Shown: in pieces, positions 42,630 through 50,560 of the stretch
Position numbering within the stretch: the stretch's first letter is position 1
How the letters are laid out: each line of letters starts with the position of its first letter
Assembly (NCBI GenBank): GCA_050260375.1
Contig: JBLNCA010000049.1
Coordinates: forward strand, 5,013 to 69,012
Length of the DNA stretch: 64,000 nt
Source: DTFZ01 sp050260375
GTDB taxonomy: Bacteria > Bacillota > Clostridia > Christensenellales > SZUA-584
Direction of reading: 5' to 3'
The notes under the pieces: model-generated
Seen by the model: the letters and a program-made list of their open reading frames with translations, nothing else
Database searches by the model: none
Told to the model about the DNA's origin: nothing
Made by a program: the position numbers and the translations under genes

Positions 42630-43982
42630 ATGAAACTGACGGTAATAGGCGGAGGCAGCAGCTACACGCCCGAGTTGGCGGACGGCGTAATAAAAAACTA
42701 CGCTACGTTCCCCGTGACTGAGATTACGCTTGTGGACATAGAGGAAGGCCGGCAAAAAGCCGAGATAATCTGCGCACTTTTAAAGCGCATGTTCAAAAGA
42801 GCGCGCCTGCCGATAGACGTAAGCGCTTCCCTTGACAGGCGCCGCGCGCTGAATGGCGCAGACTTCGTTATATCCCAGTTCAGGGCCGGAGGGCTTGCCG
42901 CACGCTCGAAAGACGAAAAGATACCTTTAAAATACGGCGTAATAGGGCAGGAGACAACCGGCCCGGGCGGGTTTGCGAACGCTCTGAGAACGATACCCGA
43001 AGCGCTCGCTCTGTGCCGGGACATTCAGCAAGAGTGCCCCGACGCGTGGCTAGTAAACTTTACCAACCCGTCGGGCATAATAACCGAAGCTGTTCTCTCT
43101 CATACGGGCGTTAAATGCATAGGCCTTTGCAACGTGCCCATTAACATGGAGCGCGAGATAATAAGAGCGCTTAACATGGATACGGGGTCCCCAAAAAGTC
43201 GTGAGGCTTTTTGGAGTGTAAATAAATCGCGCGTGCGCTGCATGTTTGCCGGGCTCAATCATTTGAGCTTCATAGGAAAGCTTTTCGTGGACGGGCAGGA
43301 CGTGCTTCTGTCCGGGGACTTGCCGCGCATAGGGGAAAGCGTAGTCAAAAACATCGCCGGACCCGAAATACCGGCGGACGTAATCGACGCTTTTCGGCTG
43401 ATACCGTCGCCGTATTTACGGTACTATTATATGGAGCGCGACATGCTCGAAGAAGAGATGGAAAAATACAGGCAGACGGGGAAAACGAGGGCCGACGAGG
43501 TAAGGGAAACGGAGGCTGTGTTGTTTGAAAAATACCGCGACGAAACGCTGGCCGAAAAGCCCGAGGAGCTATCGAAGCGCGGAGGCTCGCTGTATTCCGA
43601 AGCCGCCGTTGCGCTGATGAACAGCATATGGAACGACAGCGGGGAAATACATGTGGTCAATACGTTAAACCGCGGCGCTATAACCGACCTGCCGTATGAC
43701 GCGGTTGTCGAGACCAACTGCACAATTGGCAGGCACGGGGCGACTCCGCTTGCCTACGGGCCGCTTCCCAAGCAGATTAGCGGGCTAGTGCATCACGTAA
43801 AGTGTTACGAGCGGCTGACGATTGAGGCTGCATTGAGCGGCGACGTTAAAAAAGGGGTTATGGCGCTGGCAAGCAACCCGCTCGTGCGGGACGTAAAGCT
43901 CGCAAAAGCGCTGTTTGAGGATATACTGGCGGAGAATAAGGATTATCTGGGCGCGTTTATGAGGGGTGCCCAAAACACCTGA
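42630..43982 (+). CDS. GH4-family NAD-dependent glycosidase carrying an in-frame repeat element
   Basis: GH4 enzymes cut alpha- or beta-glycosides, often 6-phosphorylated, by an NAD/metal redox mechanism. The 450-residue protein has the Rossmann start GGGSSYTPEL (7-16), NFTNPSG (143-149), metal Cys167 in GLCNVPI and metal His211 in AGLNH. Between these two, residues 185-198 (TGSPKSREAFWSVN) have no counterpart in the spacing I know for GH4. They are encoded by a 42-bp family-1 element at 43181-43222. Without it the join reads NMDKSRV, the usual length. The frame stays open, so the protein is probably made with an extra surface loop. Whether it is active is unknown. Substrate specificity is not assigned. 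Confidence 0.88.
   Translation: MKLTVIGGGSSYTPELADGVIKNYATFPVTEITLVDIEEGRQKAEIICALLKRMFKRARLPIDVSASLDRRRALNGADFVISQFRAGGLAARSKDEKIPLKYGVIGQETTGPGGFANALRTIPEALALCRDIQQECPDAWLVNFTNPSGIITEAVLSHTGVKCIGLCNVPINMEREIIRALNMDTGSPKSREAFWSVNKSRVRCMFAGLNHLSFIGKLFVDGQDVLLSGDLPRIGESVVKNIAGPEIPADVIDAFRLIPSPYLRYYYMERDMLEEEMEKYRQTGKTRADEVRETEAVLFEKYRDETLAEKPEELSKRGGSLYSEAAVALMNSIWNDSGEIHVVNTLNRGAITDLPYDAVVETNCTIGRHGATPLAYGPLPKQISGLVHHVKCYERLTIEAALSGDVKKGVMALASNPLVRDVKLAKALFEDILAENKDYLGAFMRGAQNT
43181..43222 (+). mobile_element. Family-1 palindromic element inserted in frame in the GH4 gene
   Basis: The unit runs TACGGGGTCCCCAAAAAG, loop TCGTGA, then GGCTTTTTGGAGTGTAAA. It matches the reverse complement of 16071-16112 at 40 of 42 positions. 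A TA stands at both borders (43181-43182 and 43223-43224). Forty-two bp equals 14 codons and this frame has no stop, so the host gene stays open. Confidence 0.92.
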
Positions 43983-44016
43983 AACTTATTGTAGCGAATA
44001 TGAAAGTTGGTGCGAT

Positions 44017-44949
44017 ATGAAATACATAGCGGGAGTGGACGGAGGCGCGTCAAAGACGCTTTGCGTGATAGGCGACGAGCAGGGGCGCATACTCTCCAAA
44101 GGAATATCATCCGGTTCGAGCTATCATACAGTCGGTTTGGACGCGGCAAAGAAAGCCGTTGAAAGCGCTGTCGCCGAAGCGGCGCGAGCAATCGGAATAA
44201 ATAAGAAAGATATAAGCTACACCGTGCTTGGAATGGCGAGCGCGGACCTTGAGTCCGACTTTGAGGTGCTGGGCGAAGCGTTTGCAGCAATACTGCCGCC
44301 CGGGCGCTTTAAGATACTTAACGATACCTGGATAGGCCTGCGCGCGGGCATACGTGAAAACTGGGGCGTCGTATCGATATGCGGGACGGGGGGCGCGTGC
44401 GCCGGCAGGAATAAGGCGGGCGAAGAGGTAAGGCTTTTAAACTTAAGCTATGAGCTGGGCAATTGCGGCGGAGGCGCGGATATCGCGCGGATGGCGCTGC
44501 ACTACGCGTTCCGCTCCAAAGAAAAGACGGGGCCAACCACCGCGCTCGAGCATGAGATACCAAAAGCGATGGGTGTAAGCAGCCTTGACGACATCGTTCA
44601 TACGGCACTTACTATGGACGTCAGCCCTGAGGACATATATGAGATACCGGTGCTGGTGGGCGCACTGGCATGCGAAGGAGACGCCGTATGCCAGGACATA
44701 TTCATTAAAATCGGCCATGAGATGGGGGAGATAGCGTCGGGCGTAATAAAAAGGCTGGGTATGCAGGGAGAACGGTTTGCCGTGACGCTTATAGGCAGCG
44801 TGTTTAAATCGGATTGCCCGCTGCTGTTTGACGAGTACACTACGACGGTGCACCGCGCCGCGCCGTTTGCCGATATTTCCGTAGCAAACGAACCGCCCGC
44901 CCACGGAGCATATTACCTCGCGCTCGAAGAATACGCGCAGTTAACCTGA
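44017..44949 (+). CDS. BadF/BadG/BcrA-family ATPase, N-acetylglucosamine-kinase-like
   Basis: The 310-residue protein has the ASKHA fold used by GlcNAc kinases: phosphate-1 loop GVDGGASKT (6-14), VSICGTGGACAGRN (about 116-129) and a C-terminal adenosine-type segment (VTLIGSVFKS). GlcNAc or glucosamine kinase is the most likely role. I take ATG 44017; the frame from 43966 overlaps the GH4 end. Its ribosome site is weak. As third gene after deacetylase and GH4 it would phosphorylate the released sugar (inference). Confidence 0.82.
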   Translation: MKYIAGVDGGASKTLCVIGDEQGRILSKGISSGSSYHTVGLDAAKKAVESAVAEAARAIGINKKDISYTVLGMASADLESDFEVLGEAFAAILPPGRFKILNDTWIGLRAGIRENWGVVSICGTGGACAGRNKAGEEVRLLNLSYELGNCGGGADIARMALHYAFRSKEKTGPTTALEHEIPKAMGVSSLDDIVHTALTMDVSPEDIYEIPVLVGALACEGDAVCQDIFIKIGHEMGEIASGVIKRLGMQGERFAVTLIGSVFKSDCPLLFDEYTTTVHRAAPFADISVANEPPAHGAYYLALEEYAQLT

Positions 44950-45181
44950 CACGTCCGAAAGCGGCGGTAGCTTAAGCAAAGCGCATTATAGCTGCGGAGC
45001 GATACGGGCTGATGAAAAATACCCTTTGTAATGCCAGAAGCCCCATAAGCTTTTGGCTTATGGGGTGAAAGGCTATATACCTACGCGCATAAAGGCAAGG
45101 GAATCGACAAACAGGGCTATAGTGTAACACATGTAATAACCGACTCGCATATCAAATTTTCCATGTTGATAAAAATACGGG
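44950..45181. other. Gene-free stretch before the maltose operon
   Basis: Apart from one partial family-1 hairpin at 45041-45070, I see no gene, RNA or terminator here. The region after 45120 becomes AT-rich towards the promoter at 45182. Confidence 0.5.
45041..45070 (+). repeat. Partial family-1 element
   Basis: CCCCATAAGC, loop TTTT, then GGCTTATGGGG forms a near-perfect stem and ends in GTGAAA like other copies, but the leading ACGGGGT part is missing. Confidence 0.65.
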
Positions 45182-45209
45182 TTGACATTTTTTTAACTTC
45201 AGTTATAAT
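45182..45209 (+). promoter_or_regulatory. Promoter of the maltose phosphorylase operon
   Basis: A perfect TTGACA (45182-45187) and perfect TATAAT (45204-45209) are 16 bp apart. An operator begins 6 bp after the -10, so repression is expected to be tight. Confidence 0.8.
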
Positions 45210-45215
45210 ATTCAA

Positions 45216-45229
45216 TGAAACCGGTTGCA
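45216..45229. promoter_or_regulatory. LacI-type operator of the maltose operon
   Basis: TGAAACCGGTTGCA is a near-palindrome around CCGG at the expected transcription start. It closely matches TGCAATCGGTTGCA at 47649-47662 ahead of the second LacI gene, and differs from the TTAAACC sites at 41.7-41.8 kb. Confidence 0.65.
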
Positions 45230-45329
45230 TAATCTCAAGTAAAATTAGTTTAAATAATATCAAATCCAGAGTATTATTCGTAAAAAGTACCGGAATATCA
45301 CTGAAAGCGGTAGGCATTTTCGGAGTAAT

Positions 45330-47597
45330 ATGAAGCGTATTGTCAAGCAGCATCCGTATAAAATCATAATCGAAGAGTTCAAAAACGCCGATATGCGCTA
45401 TTTGGAGTCCGTCATGTCGCTATCGAACGGGTACATGGGCATGCGCGGAAGCTTTGAAGAGGGAAGCGCCGCCCCAGGACTTAAAGGCACGTATATCGCG
45501 GGCGTTTGGTACCCGGACAGAACGAGGGTAGGATGGTGGAAGAACGGCTATCCCGATTTTTTCGGAAAGGCCGTAAACGCATTAAACCTGATAGATATAG
45601 ACGTATATGCAAACGGCGCGCGAGTGCTGATGTCCGAAGAAAGCCTTGTAAAGTTTTACTGTGAACTCGATATGCGGCAGTCGGTATTAAAGCGCTCCGC
45701 CGTGTTGGCGTCGCCCTGCGGCAACATAACCGTTGAGTCGCAAAGGTTTTTAAGCTTTGATATGAAACATATCTGCGCCATACGGTATAAAGTAACGGCC
45801 TCCGAGGCGGTTTCGCTCTCGCTTATGCCGCATATAGACTTTGACGTATTCAATGAATCGGCCAACTATAACGAAAAGCTGATGAACGCAAAATGCCAGA
45901 GCTTTCAGCGCGGCATAGGGTATATAGAAGGGGCAACGAAGGACAACGAGTTCGGCAAGGAAACGTTCGGCGTGTGCGCGGCAATGAGCGTATCGGCTTC
46001 GGGCGAACCGGATGTCAAGGAAACGCTTCGTGAAGGCTACGCAGGGCTCGATATGCGCTTCAGCCTCGAAGCGGGGCAGAGCGCGCAGATAGACAAAATA
46101 GTATCGGTTTTTACGACAAGGGACGGCGTATCGCCCGGGCAAGAAGCGCTCCGCGCCGCCGAAGAAGCCGCGGAGATCGGCTATGACGCTCTGCTTGAGC
46201 GCCATGTCCGCAAATTTTCGGAACGCATGCGGGGGTGCGATATCGAGCTTGAAGGCGACGAGCTCGCGCAGCAGGGCGCCAGGTACTGCATATACCAGCT
46301 TGCTTCGACGTTCGACGGCAGCGATAATAGGCTGAACATTGGGCCGAAGGGCATGACGGGAGAAAAATACGGCGGCGCGGCGTATTGGGACACCGACGCG
46401 TTCCTGATACCGTTCTATCTCGCAACGCACGACCAAAGCGTCGCGAAGAATCTGCTTAAGTTCAGGTTCGATATGCTTAAAGAAGCGAAGGCAAACGCAA
46501 AAAAGCTGGGGCTTAAAGGCGCGCTGTACCCTATGGTGACGTTCGACGGCAGCGAGTGCCATAACGAATGGGAGATAACTTTTGAGGAGATACACAGGAA
46601 CGGCGCAGTCGCTTACGCTATATTCAACTACGCAACATATACCGGCGACACGGAATACCTTATTAAATACGGCTTTCCCGTGCTGCTGGAGATATCAAGG
46701 TTCTGGGCTGGCAGAGTGAGCTGGAGCGATAAAAAGCGCGCTTACGTTTATCTCGGCGTTACGGGCCCCAACGAATACGAAAACAACGTGAACAACAACT
46801 GGTATACGAACAGGATTGCAAAGTGGTGCCTCGATTATACGGTTTTTGTGGCAGAAGAGTATAAAGACGCGCTCAAAGGCTATACGCAGCAGGAGATAGA
46901 CGAGTTCAGGCAAATATCCGCAGGCATTTACCTTCCTTACGACAGCGAACAGGGTGTTTTCCTGCAGCAGGACGGGTGGCAGGATAAGGAGCTTATAAAG
47001 ACCGAGTGCATTCCGCCCGGCGAGCGGCCGCTTTGGCAGCATTGGTCGTGGGACAGAATACTTCGCTCGTGCTTTATAAAGCAGGCGGACGTGGTGCAGG
47101 GCCTTTATTTTCTCGACGACGATTACGACAGGGAAACGGTAAGGCGGAACTTTGAGTACTACGAGCAATTTACCGTTCATGAGTCGAGCCTTTCCGCGGG
47201 CATACATTCCGTCGTTGCGTCAAGGGCGGGGCTGTATGACAAAGCGCACGAGCTTTTTTTAAGAGCCGCGAGGCTCGACATTGACGATCTTGGCAACGAC
47301 ACGTCCGACGGGCTGCATATAACGGCGATGTCGGGGGCATGGCTCGCGGTGGTACAGGGGTTTGCGGGTATGAAGACGACAGGAGACATGCTTGAATTCC
47401 GGCCGTACCTGCCGAAGCAGCTAACTGCATATTCATTTACGGTTAACTACAGGGGAACATCAATGCGGATAGAAGTGTCCGCTCGCGGCATAAAAGCAAC
47501 AAGGCTAAGTGGCGGCGCCGTCCGAATACGGGTGTATAAAAACGCATACCTGCTTAACGAGTCGTGCGAATGCGCTCTTGAAACAGACTGCGGGTAA
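45330..47597 (+). CDS. GH65 phosphorylase, maltose-phosphorylase-like
   Basis: The 755-residue GH65 enzyme has the expected N-terminal beta-sandwich (SLSNGYMGMRGSFEE), an (alpha/alpha)6 catalytic domain (GAAYWDTDAF) and a C-terminal jelly roll. The general acid is Glu482 in VTGPNEYENNVNNNWYTN, the wording I recall for maltose phosphorylases (Glu487 in the Lactobacillus enzyme). It would split maltose with phosphate into glucose and beta-glucose-1-phosphate. Start 45330 has no strong ribosome site (TTTTCGGAGTAAT). It heads the operon with LacI, GH13 and ABC genes, and PgmB nearby uses the product. The sub-specificity call is moderate. Confidence 0.88.
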   Translation: MKRIVKQHPYKIIIEEFKNADMRYLESVMSLSNGYMGMRGSFEEGSAAPGLKGTYIAGVWYPDRTRVGWWKNGYPDFFGKAVNALNLIDIDVYANGARVLMSEESLVKFYCELDMRQSVLKRSAVLASPCGNITVESQRFLSFDMKHICAIRYKVTASEAVSLSLMPHIDFDVFNESANYNEKLMNAKCQSFQRGIGYIEGATKDNEFGKETFGVCAAMSVSASGEPDVKETLREGYAGLDMRFSLEAGQSAQIDKIVSVFTTRDGVSPGQEALRAAEEAAEIGYDALLERHVRKFSERMRGCDIELEGDELAQQGARYCIYQLASTFDGSDNRLNIGPKGMTGEKYGGAAYWDTDAFLIPFYLATHDQSVAKNLLKFRFDMLKEAKANAKKLGLKGALYPMVTFDGSECHNEWEITFEEIHRNGAVAYAIFNYATYTGDTEYLIKYGFPVLLEISRFWAGRVSWSDKKRAYVYLGVTGPNEYENNVNNNWYTNRIAKWCLDYTVFVAEEYKDALKGYTQQEIDEFRQISAGIYLPYDSEQGVFLQQDGWQDKELIKTECIPPGERPLWQHWSWDRILRSCFIKQADVVQGLYFLDDDYDRETVRRNFEYYEQFTVHESSLSAGIHSVVASRAGLYDKAHELFLRAARLDIDDLGNDTSDGLHITAMSGAWLAVVQGFAGMKTTGDMLEFRPYLPKQLTAYSFTVNYRGTSMRIEVSARGIKATRLSGGAVRIRVYKNAYLLNESCECALETDCG

Positions 47598-47648
47598 CAG
47601 GCAGCTTATCATCGAGTGATTGTATGCCTGGTTATTCATTAATAAGAA

Positions 47649-47662
47649 TGCAATCGGTTGCA
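47649..47662. promoter_or_regulatory. LacI-type operator ahead of the second LacI gene
   Basis: TGCAATCGGTTGCA is a 14-bp near-palindrome (one mismatched pair), 71 bp before the LacI start. With the site at 45216 it suggests autoregulation plus control of the phosphorylase gene. Confidence 0.6.
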
Positions 47663-47683
47663 TAGATTGTAATAGACAAAAGT

Positions 47684-47713
47684 GCCTCCAAAAAGCATAA
47701 AGCTTTAGGGGGC
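47684..47713 (+). repeat. Divergent family-1-like hairpin
   Basis: GCCTCC and GGGGGC pair outside AAAGC/GCTTT with an ATAAA loop. The layout is that of family 1, but the flanking ends are changed. It lies just before the ribosome site of the LacI gene. Confidence 0.5.
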
Positions 47714-47732
47714 GGAAAATGGAGTGATTTAT

Positions 47733-48749
47733 TTGGCAAGCATTAAAGACGTGGCAAAAGCGGCGGGAGTATCGACCTCTACCGTCTCGCGCATCATCAA
47801 CAACAGCCCGCTTATCTCCGCGGAGACGCGGGAAAAGACGCTTAAAGTAATGAAAGAGCTCAATTACGTGCCCAACAGCATGGCGCGGGGGCTCTCCAAC
47901 CAGAAGGCGTTTACCGTGGCGCTGCTCGTGAACATATCTGAGCCCAAAGCCTACAGCAACCCGTTCTTTTACGAAGTGATACACGGCATAGAGACGATAG
48001 TATACAACAAAGGATTGTGCCTTATTATAGCCAACCTCCAGACGTCGGTTAAGAAAGACAACATGCTGAGCTGGCTTATACACGGCAAGAGAACCCAAGG
48101 CGTGATACTTCCTTCCGCTATAGTGGATTCGCAGATGGTCAAAGAGCTTAAAAAGATAGAGTTCCCGTTCGTAGTGCTGGGCGAGCCCGCAGACTGCAGG
48201 GAGCCTATAGACTGGGTGGACATAAACAACGCGCAGGGCGGGCAGCAGGCGGTGGACCACCTGCTTAAGCAGGGCTATAAAAAAATAGCGTTTATAGGCG
48301 GAAGCCGCAAGGAAATATTCAACAGGAACCGCCTTTCAGGGTACAGGGAAGCACTCGAAGCAAACGGCATGAAGTATAACCCGGAGTATGTGAGGGAAGG
48401 CGGCAGCTCCAAGCAGGACGGGCTGGTGATGACTCGCGAGCTGCTAGGGCTGAAAGCAAGGCCGGACGCCGTAATATGCGGCGATAACTTCTTAAGCCTC
48501 GGCGCGATGAAGGCCGCAGCGGAAGCGGGGCTTAACATACCCGCAGACTTTGGCGTGCTTAGCTTTGATAACTTCCCTATTGCCGAATTGGCCGAGCCGT
48601 CGCTTACCACGGTGGATATCGACGTTTTCGAGATGGGCGTGCAGGCCGCGAGCCTTCTGTTCAAGCGCATAGAGAACCCGTCAGCAAGGGAACAGCAGAG
48701 CCTTATAGCGACGCGCATAGAGGAAAGGGAATCGACCGCGAGGTCTTAA
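47733..48749 (+). CDS. LacI-family transcriptional repressor (2), probable maltose regulator
   Basis: The 338-residue regulator has the LacI helix-turn-helix (ASIKDVAKAAGVSTSTVSRI, residues 2-21), the hinge (NSMARGLSNQKA) and a sugar-binding domain. I choose TTG 47733, 8 nt after GGAG, because the protein then begins MASIKDV like its family; GTG 47724 overlaps the ribosome site. It lies between the GH65 and GH13 genes, and matching operators precede it and the GH65 gene, so it probably represses this operon until maltose or a derivative is present. Confidence 0.92.
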   Translation: MASIKDVAKAAGVSTSTVSRIINNSPLISAETREKTLKVMKELNYVPNSMARGLSNQKAFTVALLVNISEPKAYSNPFFYEVIHGIETIVYNKGLCLIIANLQTSVKKDNMLSWLIHGKRTQGVILPSAIVDSQMVKELKKIEFPFVVLGEPADCREPIDWVDINNAQGGQQAVDHLLKQGYKKIAFIGGSRKEIFNRNRLSGYREALEANGMKYNPEYVREGGSSKQDGLVMTRELLGLKARPDAVICGDNFLSLGAMKAAAEAGLNIPADFGVLSFDNFPIAELAEPSLTTVDIDVFEMGVQAASLLFKRIENPSAREQQSLIATRIEERESTARS

Positions 48750-48777
48750 AGTACATAAAGCTTTAACGAAAGGCGCA

Positions 48778-50559
48778 ATGATGAACTCGTTTGTTTTTAT
48801 GCATGATGCCGTAAGGGAATACGTATACCCCGTAGAGCGAAACAAGCTTGTGCTTAAAATAAAGTGCTCAAAAGCGGCGGGAAAGCGGTGGGAGATAGTC
48901 TACTGGAACCGGTTTTACGAGGACAAGGTAAGCCGCGCCGCTTTAAAGCACCTTGCGCGCAATAGCGAGCTTGACTGCTTTTACTGCGAGGTGGAATTCG
49001 AAGAGCCTGTAAGGTATTTAAGGTACTGCTTTGCGGCAATCGATGACAGCGGTACGGTATATTTCGGGCCTAACGGCGCAGGCAATTCCATACCAGAGCG
49101 CTGCTACGAATATCTTTACACGAACAGCCTTGATGTGTTCAAGGTGCCGGAATGGGCGCGGGGAGCCGTAGCCTATCAGATATTTCCCGAGCGCTTTTTC
49201 AACGGCGACAGTACGAACGACCCCGAAGGAACTATTGAATGGGGCGGCAAGCCTACGCGCACGAACTTCTTCGGAGGCGACCTTAAAGGAATTATAGAAA
49301 AGCTTGATTATATATGCTCGCTCGGCGCGGAGATTATCTACCTAAACCCCATATTTGCTTCGCCTTCCAACCATAAATACGACACATCCGATTATTATTC
49401 GATAGACCCTGCGTTCGGAACTCTTGACGATTTGAAGACGCTGGCGCGTGAGTGCCATAAAAGAGGAATGCGCGTGCTGCTTGACGGAGTATTCAACCAC
49501 TGCGGCTTCGAGTTCGCGCCGTTTCAGGACGTATTAAAGCGCGGTGAAAAATCGAAATATAAAGATTGGTTCTATATAGAAAGTTTCCCCGTTGTCACCG
49601 ACCCGCCCAATTACGAATGCGTCGGGTACTACAAGTGGATGCCGAAGATAAACTTTGCGTCACGCGAAGCGCGCGCCTATTTTTTGAACGTAGGCCTTTA
49701 CTGGATAAGGGAGGCGGGCATAGACGGATGGAGGCTCGACGTCGCGGACGAAGCGGACTTTTCATTCTGGCAGGAATTCCGCCGCGTAATAAAGTCGGCA
49801 AAACCGGACGCGATACTCATCGGAGAGACATGGAAAGACGGCAGGGACCTCTTGCGGGGCGACGAGATGGATTCGGTTATGAACTACCTGTTCCGCGACG
49901 CGGCGGTGGACTTTTTCGCAAAGCAATGCATAAGCGCCGAAGAGTTTGACAGCCGCATAGCAGGCATGCTTTCTATATATCCGCTTAACGTGTATCCCGT
50001 GCTGTATAACCTTATAGGCAGCCACGACACCGAGCGGTTTTTAACACTTTGCGGCAACGATAAGCGAAAAATGAAGCTCGCGGCAGCGTTTCAGATGACA
50101 TTTTCCGGCATGCCGGCAGTATACTACGGCGACGAAATCGGCATGGACGGCGGCAACGACCCCGACTGCCGCAAGCCTATGAGCTGGGATAACCCCGACG
50201 AGGATATGCTCGGGTTCTACAAGCGTATGATAGCGCTGCGAAGATCGGAATACTGCCTAAAAAACGGAGACTTTTCCACGGTGCTGTGCGGCGAAGGCTG
50301 CATAGCGTTTGCGCGGCGCTGCAACGAGGAGACAATATACGCTGCGTTCAATAACAGCGGGCAGGAAAAGGCTCTTACCGTACCTGTTTACGAGCGCGCG
50401 GGCACAACGCTGAAGAGCCTTTTGGACGGAAGTACGTTTACGTCCGAAGTTACGTCGCGCGGCTCACATTATTGCGGCGACGTTCACGAATATGAATCCG
50501 AATTCAAGCTGGTGCTGCCGGCGTACCGGCTTGATGTAATAAAAACACGGAGGAATTAA
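48778..50559 (+). CDS. GH13 alpha-amylase-family enzyme (neopullulanase/cyclomaltodextrinase-like)
   Basis: The 593-residue cytoplasmic enzyme (no signal peptide) has an N-terminal CBM34-like domain of about 120 residues and then the GH13 barrel. Conserved regions are LLDGVFNHCG, GWRLDVADE (nucleophile Asp321), LIGETW (acid Glu350) and GSHDTERF (Asp417). Intracellular enzymes of this type cut maltodextrins or cyclodextrins to maltose. That fits import by the ABC system downstream and maltose phosphorolysis upstream. The SBP gene starts 1 bp after its stop. Confidence 0.92.
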   Translation: MMNSFVFMHDAVREYVYPVERNKLVLKIKCSKAAGKRWEIVYWNRFYEDKVSRAALKHLARNSELDCFYCEVEFEEPVRYLRYCFAAIDDSGTVYFGPNGAGNSIPERCYEYLYTNSLDVFKVPEWARGAVAYQIFPERFFNGDSTNDPEGTIEWGGKPTRTNFFGGDLKGIIEKLDYICSLGAEIIYLNPIFASPSNHKYDTSDYYSIDPAFGTLDDLKTLARECHKRGMRVLLDGVFNHCGFEFAPFQDVLKRGEKSKYKDWFYIESFPVVTDPPNYECVGYYKWMPKINFASREARAYFLNVGLYWIREAGIDGWRLDVADEADFSFWQEFRRVIKSAKPDAILIGETWKDGRDLLRGDEMDSVMNYLFRDAAVDFFAKQCISAEEFDSRIAGMLSIYPLNVYPVLYNLIGSHDTERFLTLCGNDKRKMKLAAAFQMTFSGMPAVYYGDEIGMDGGNDPDCRKPMSWDNPDEDMLGFYKRMIALRRSEYCLKNGDFSTVLCGEGCIAFARRCNEETIYAAFNNSGQEKALTVPVYERAGTTLKSLLDGSTFTSEVTSRGSHYCGDVHEYESEFKLVLPAYRLDVIKTRRN

Positions 50560-50560
50560 C

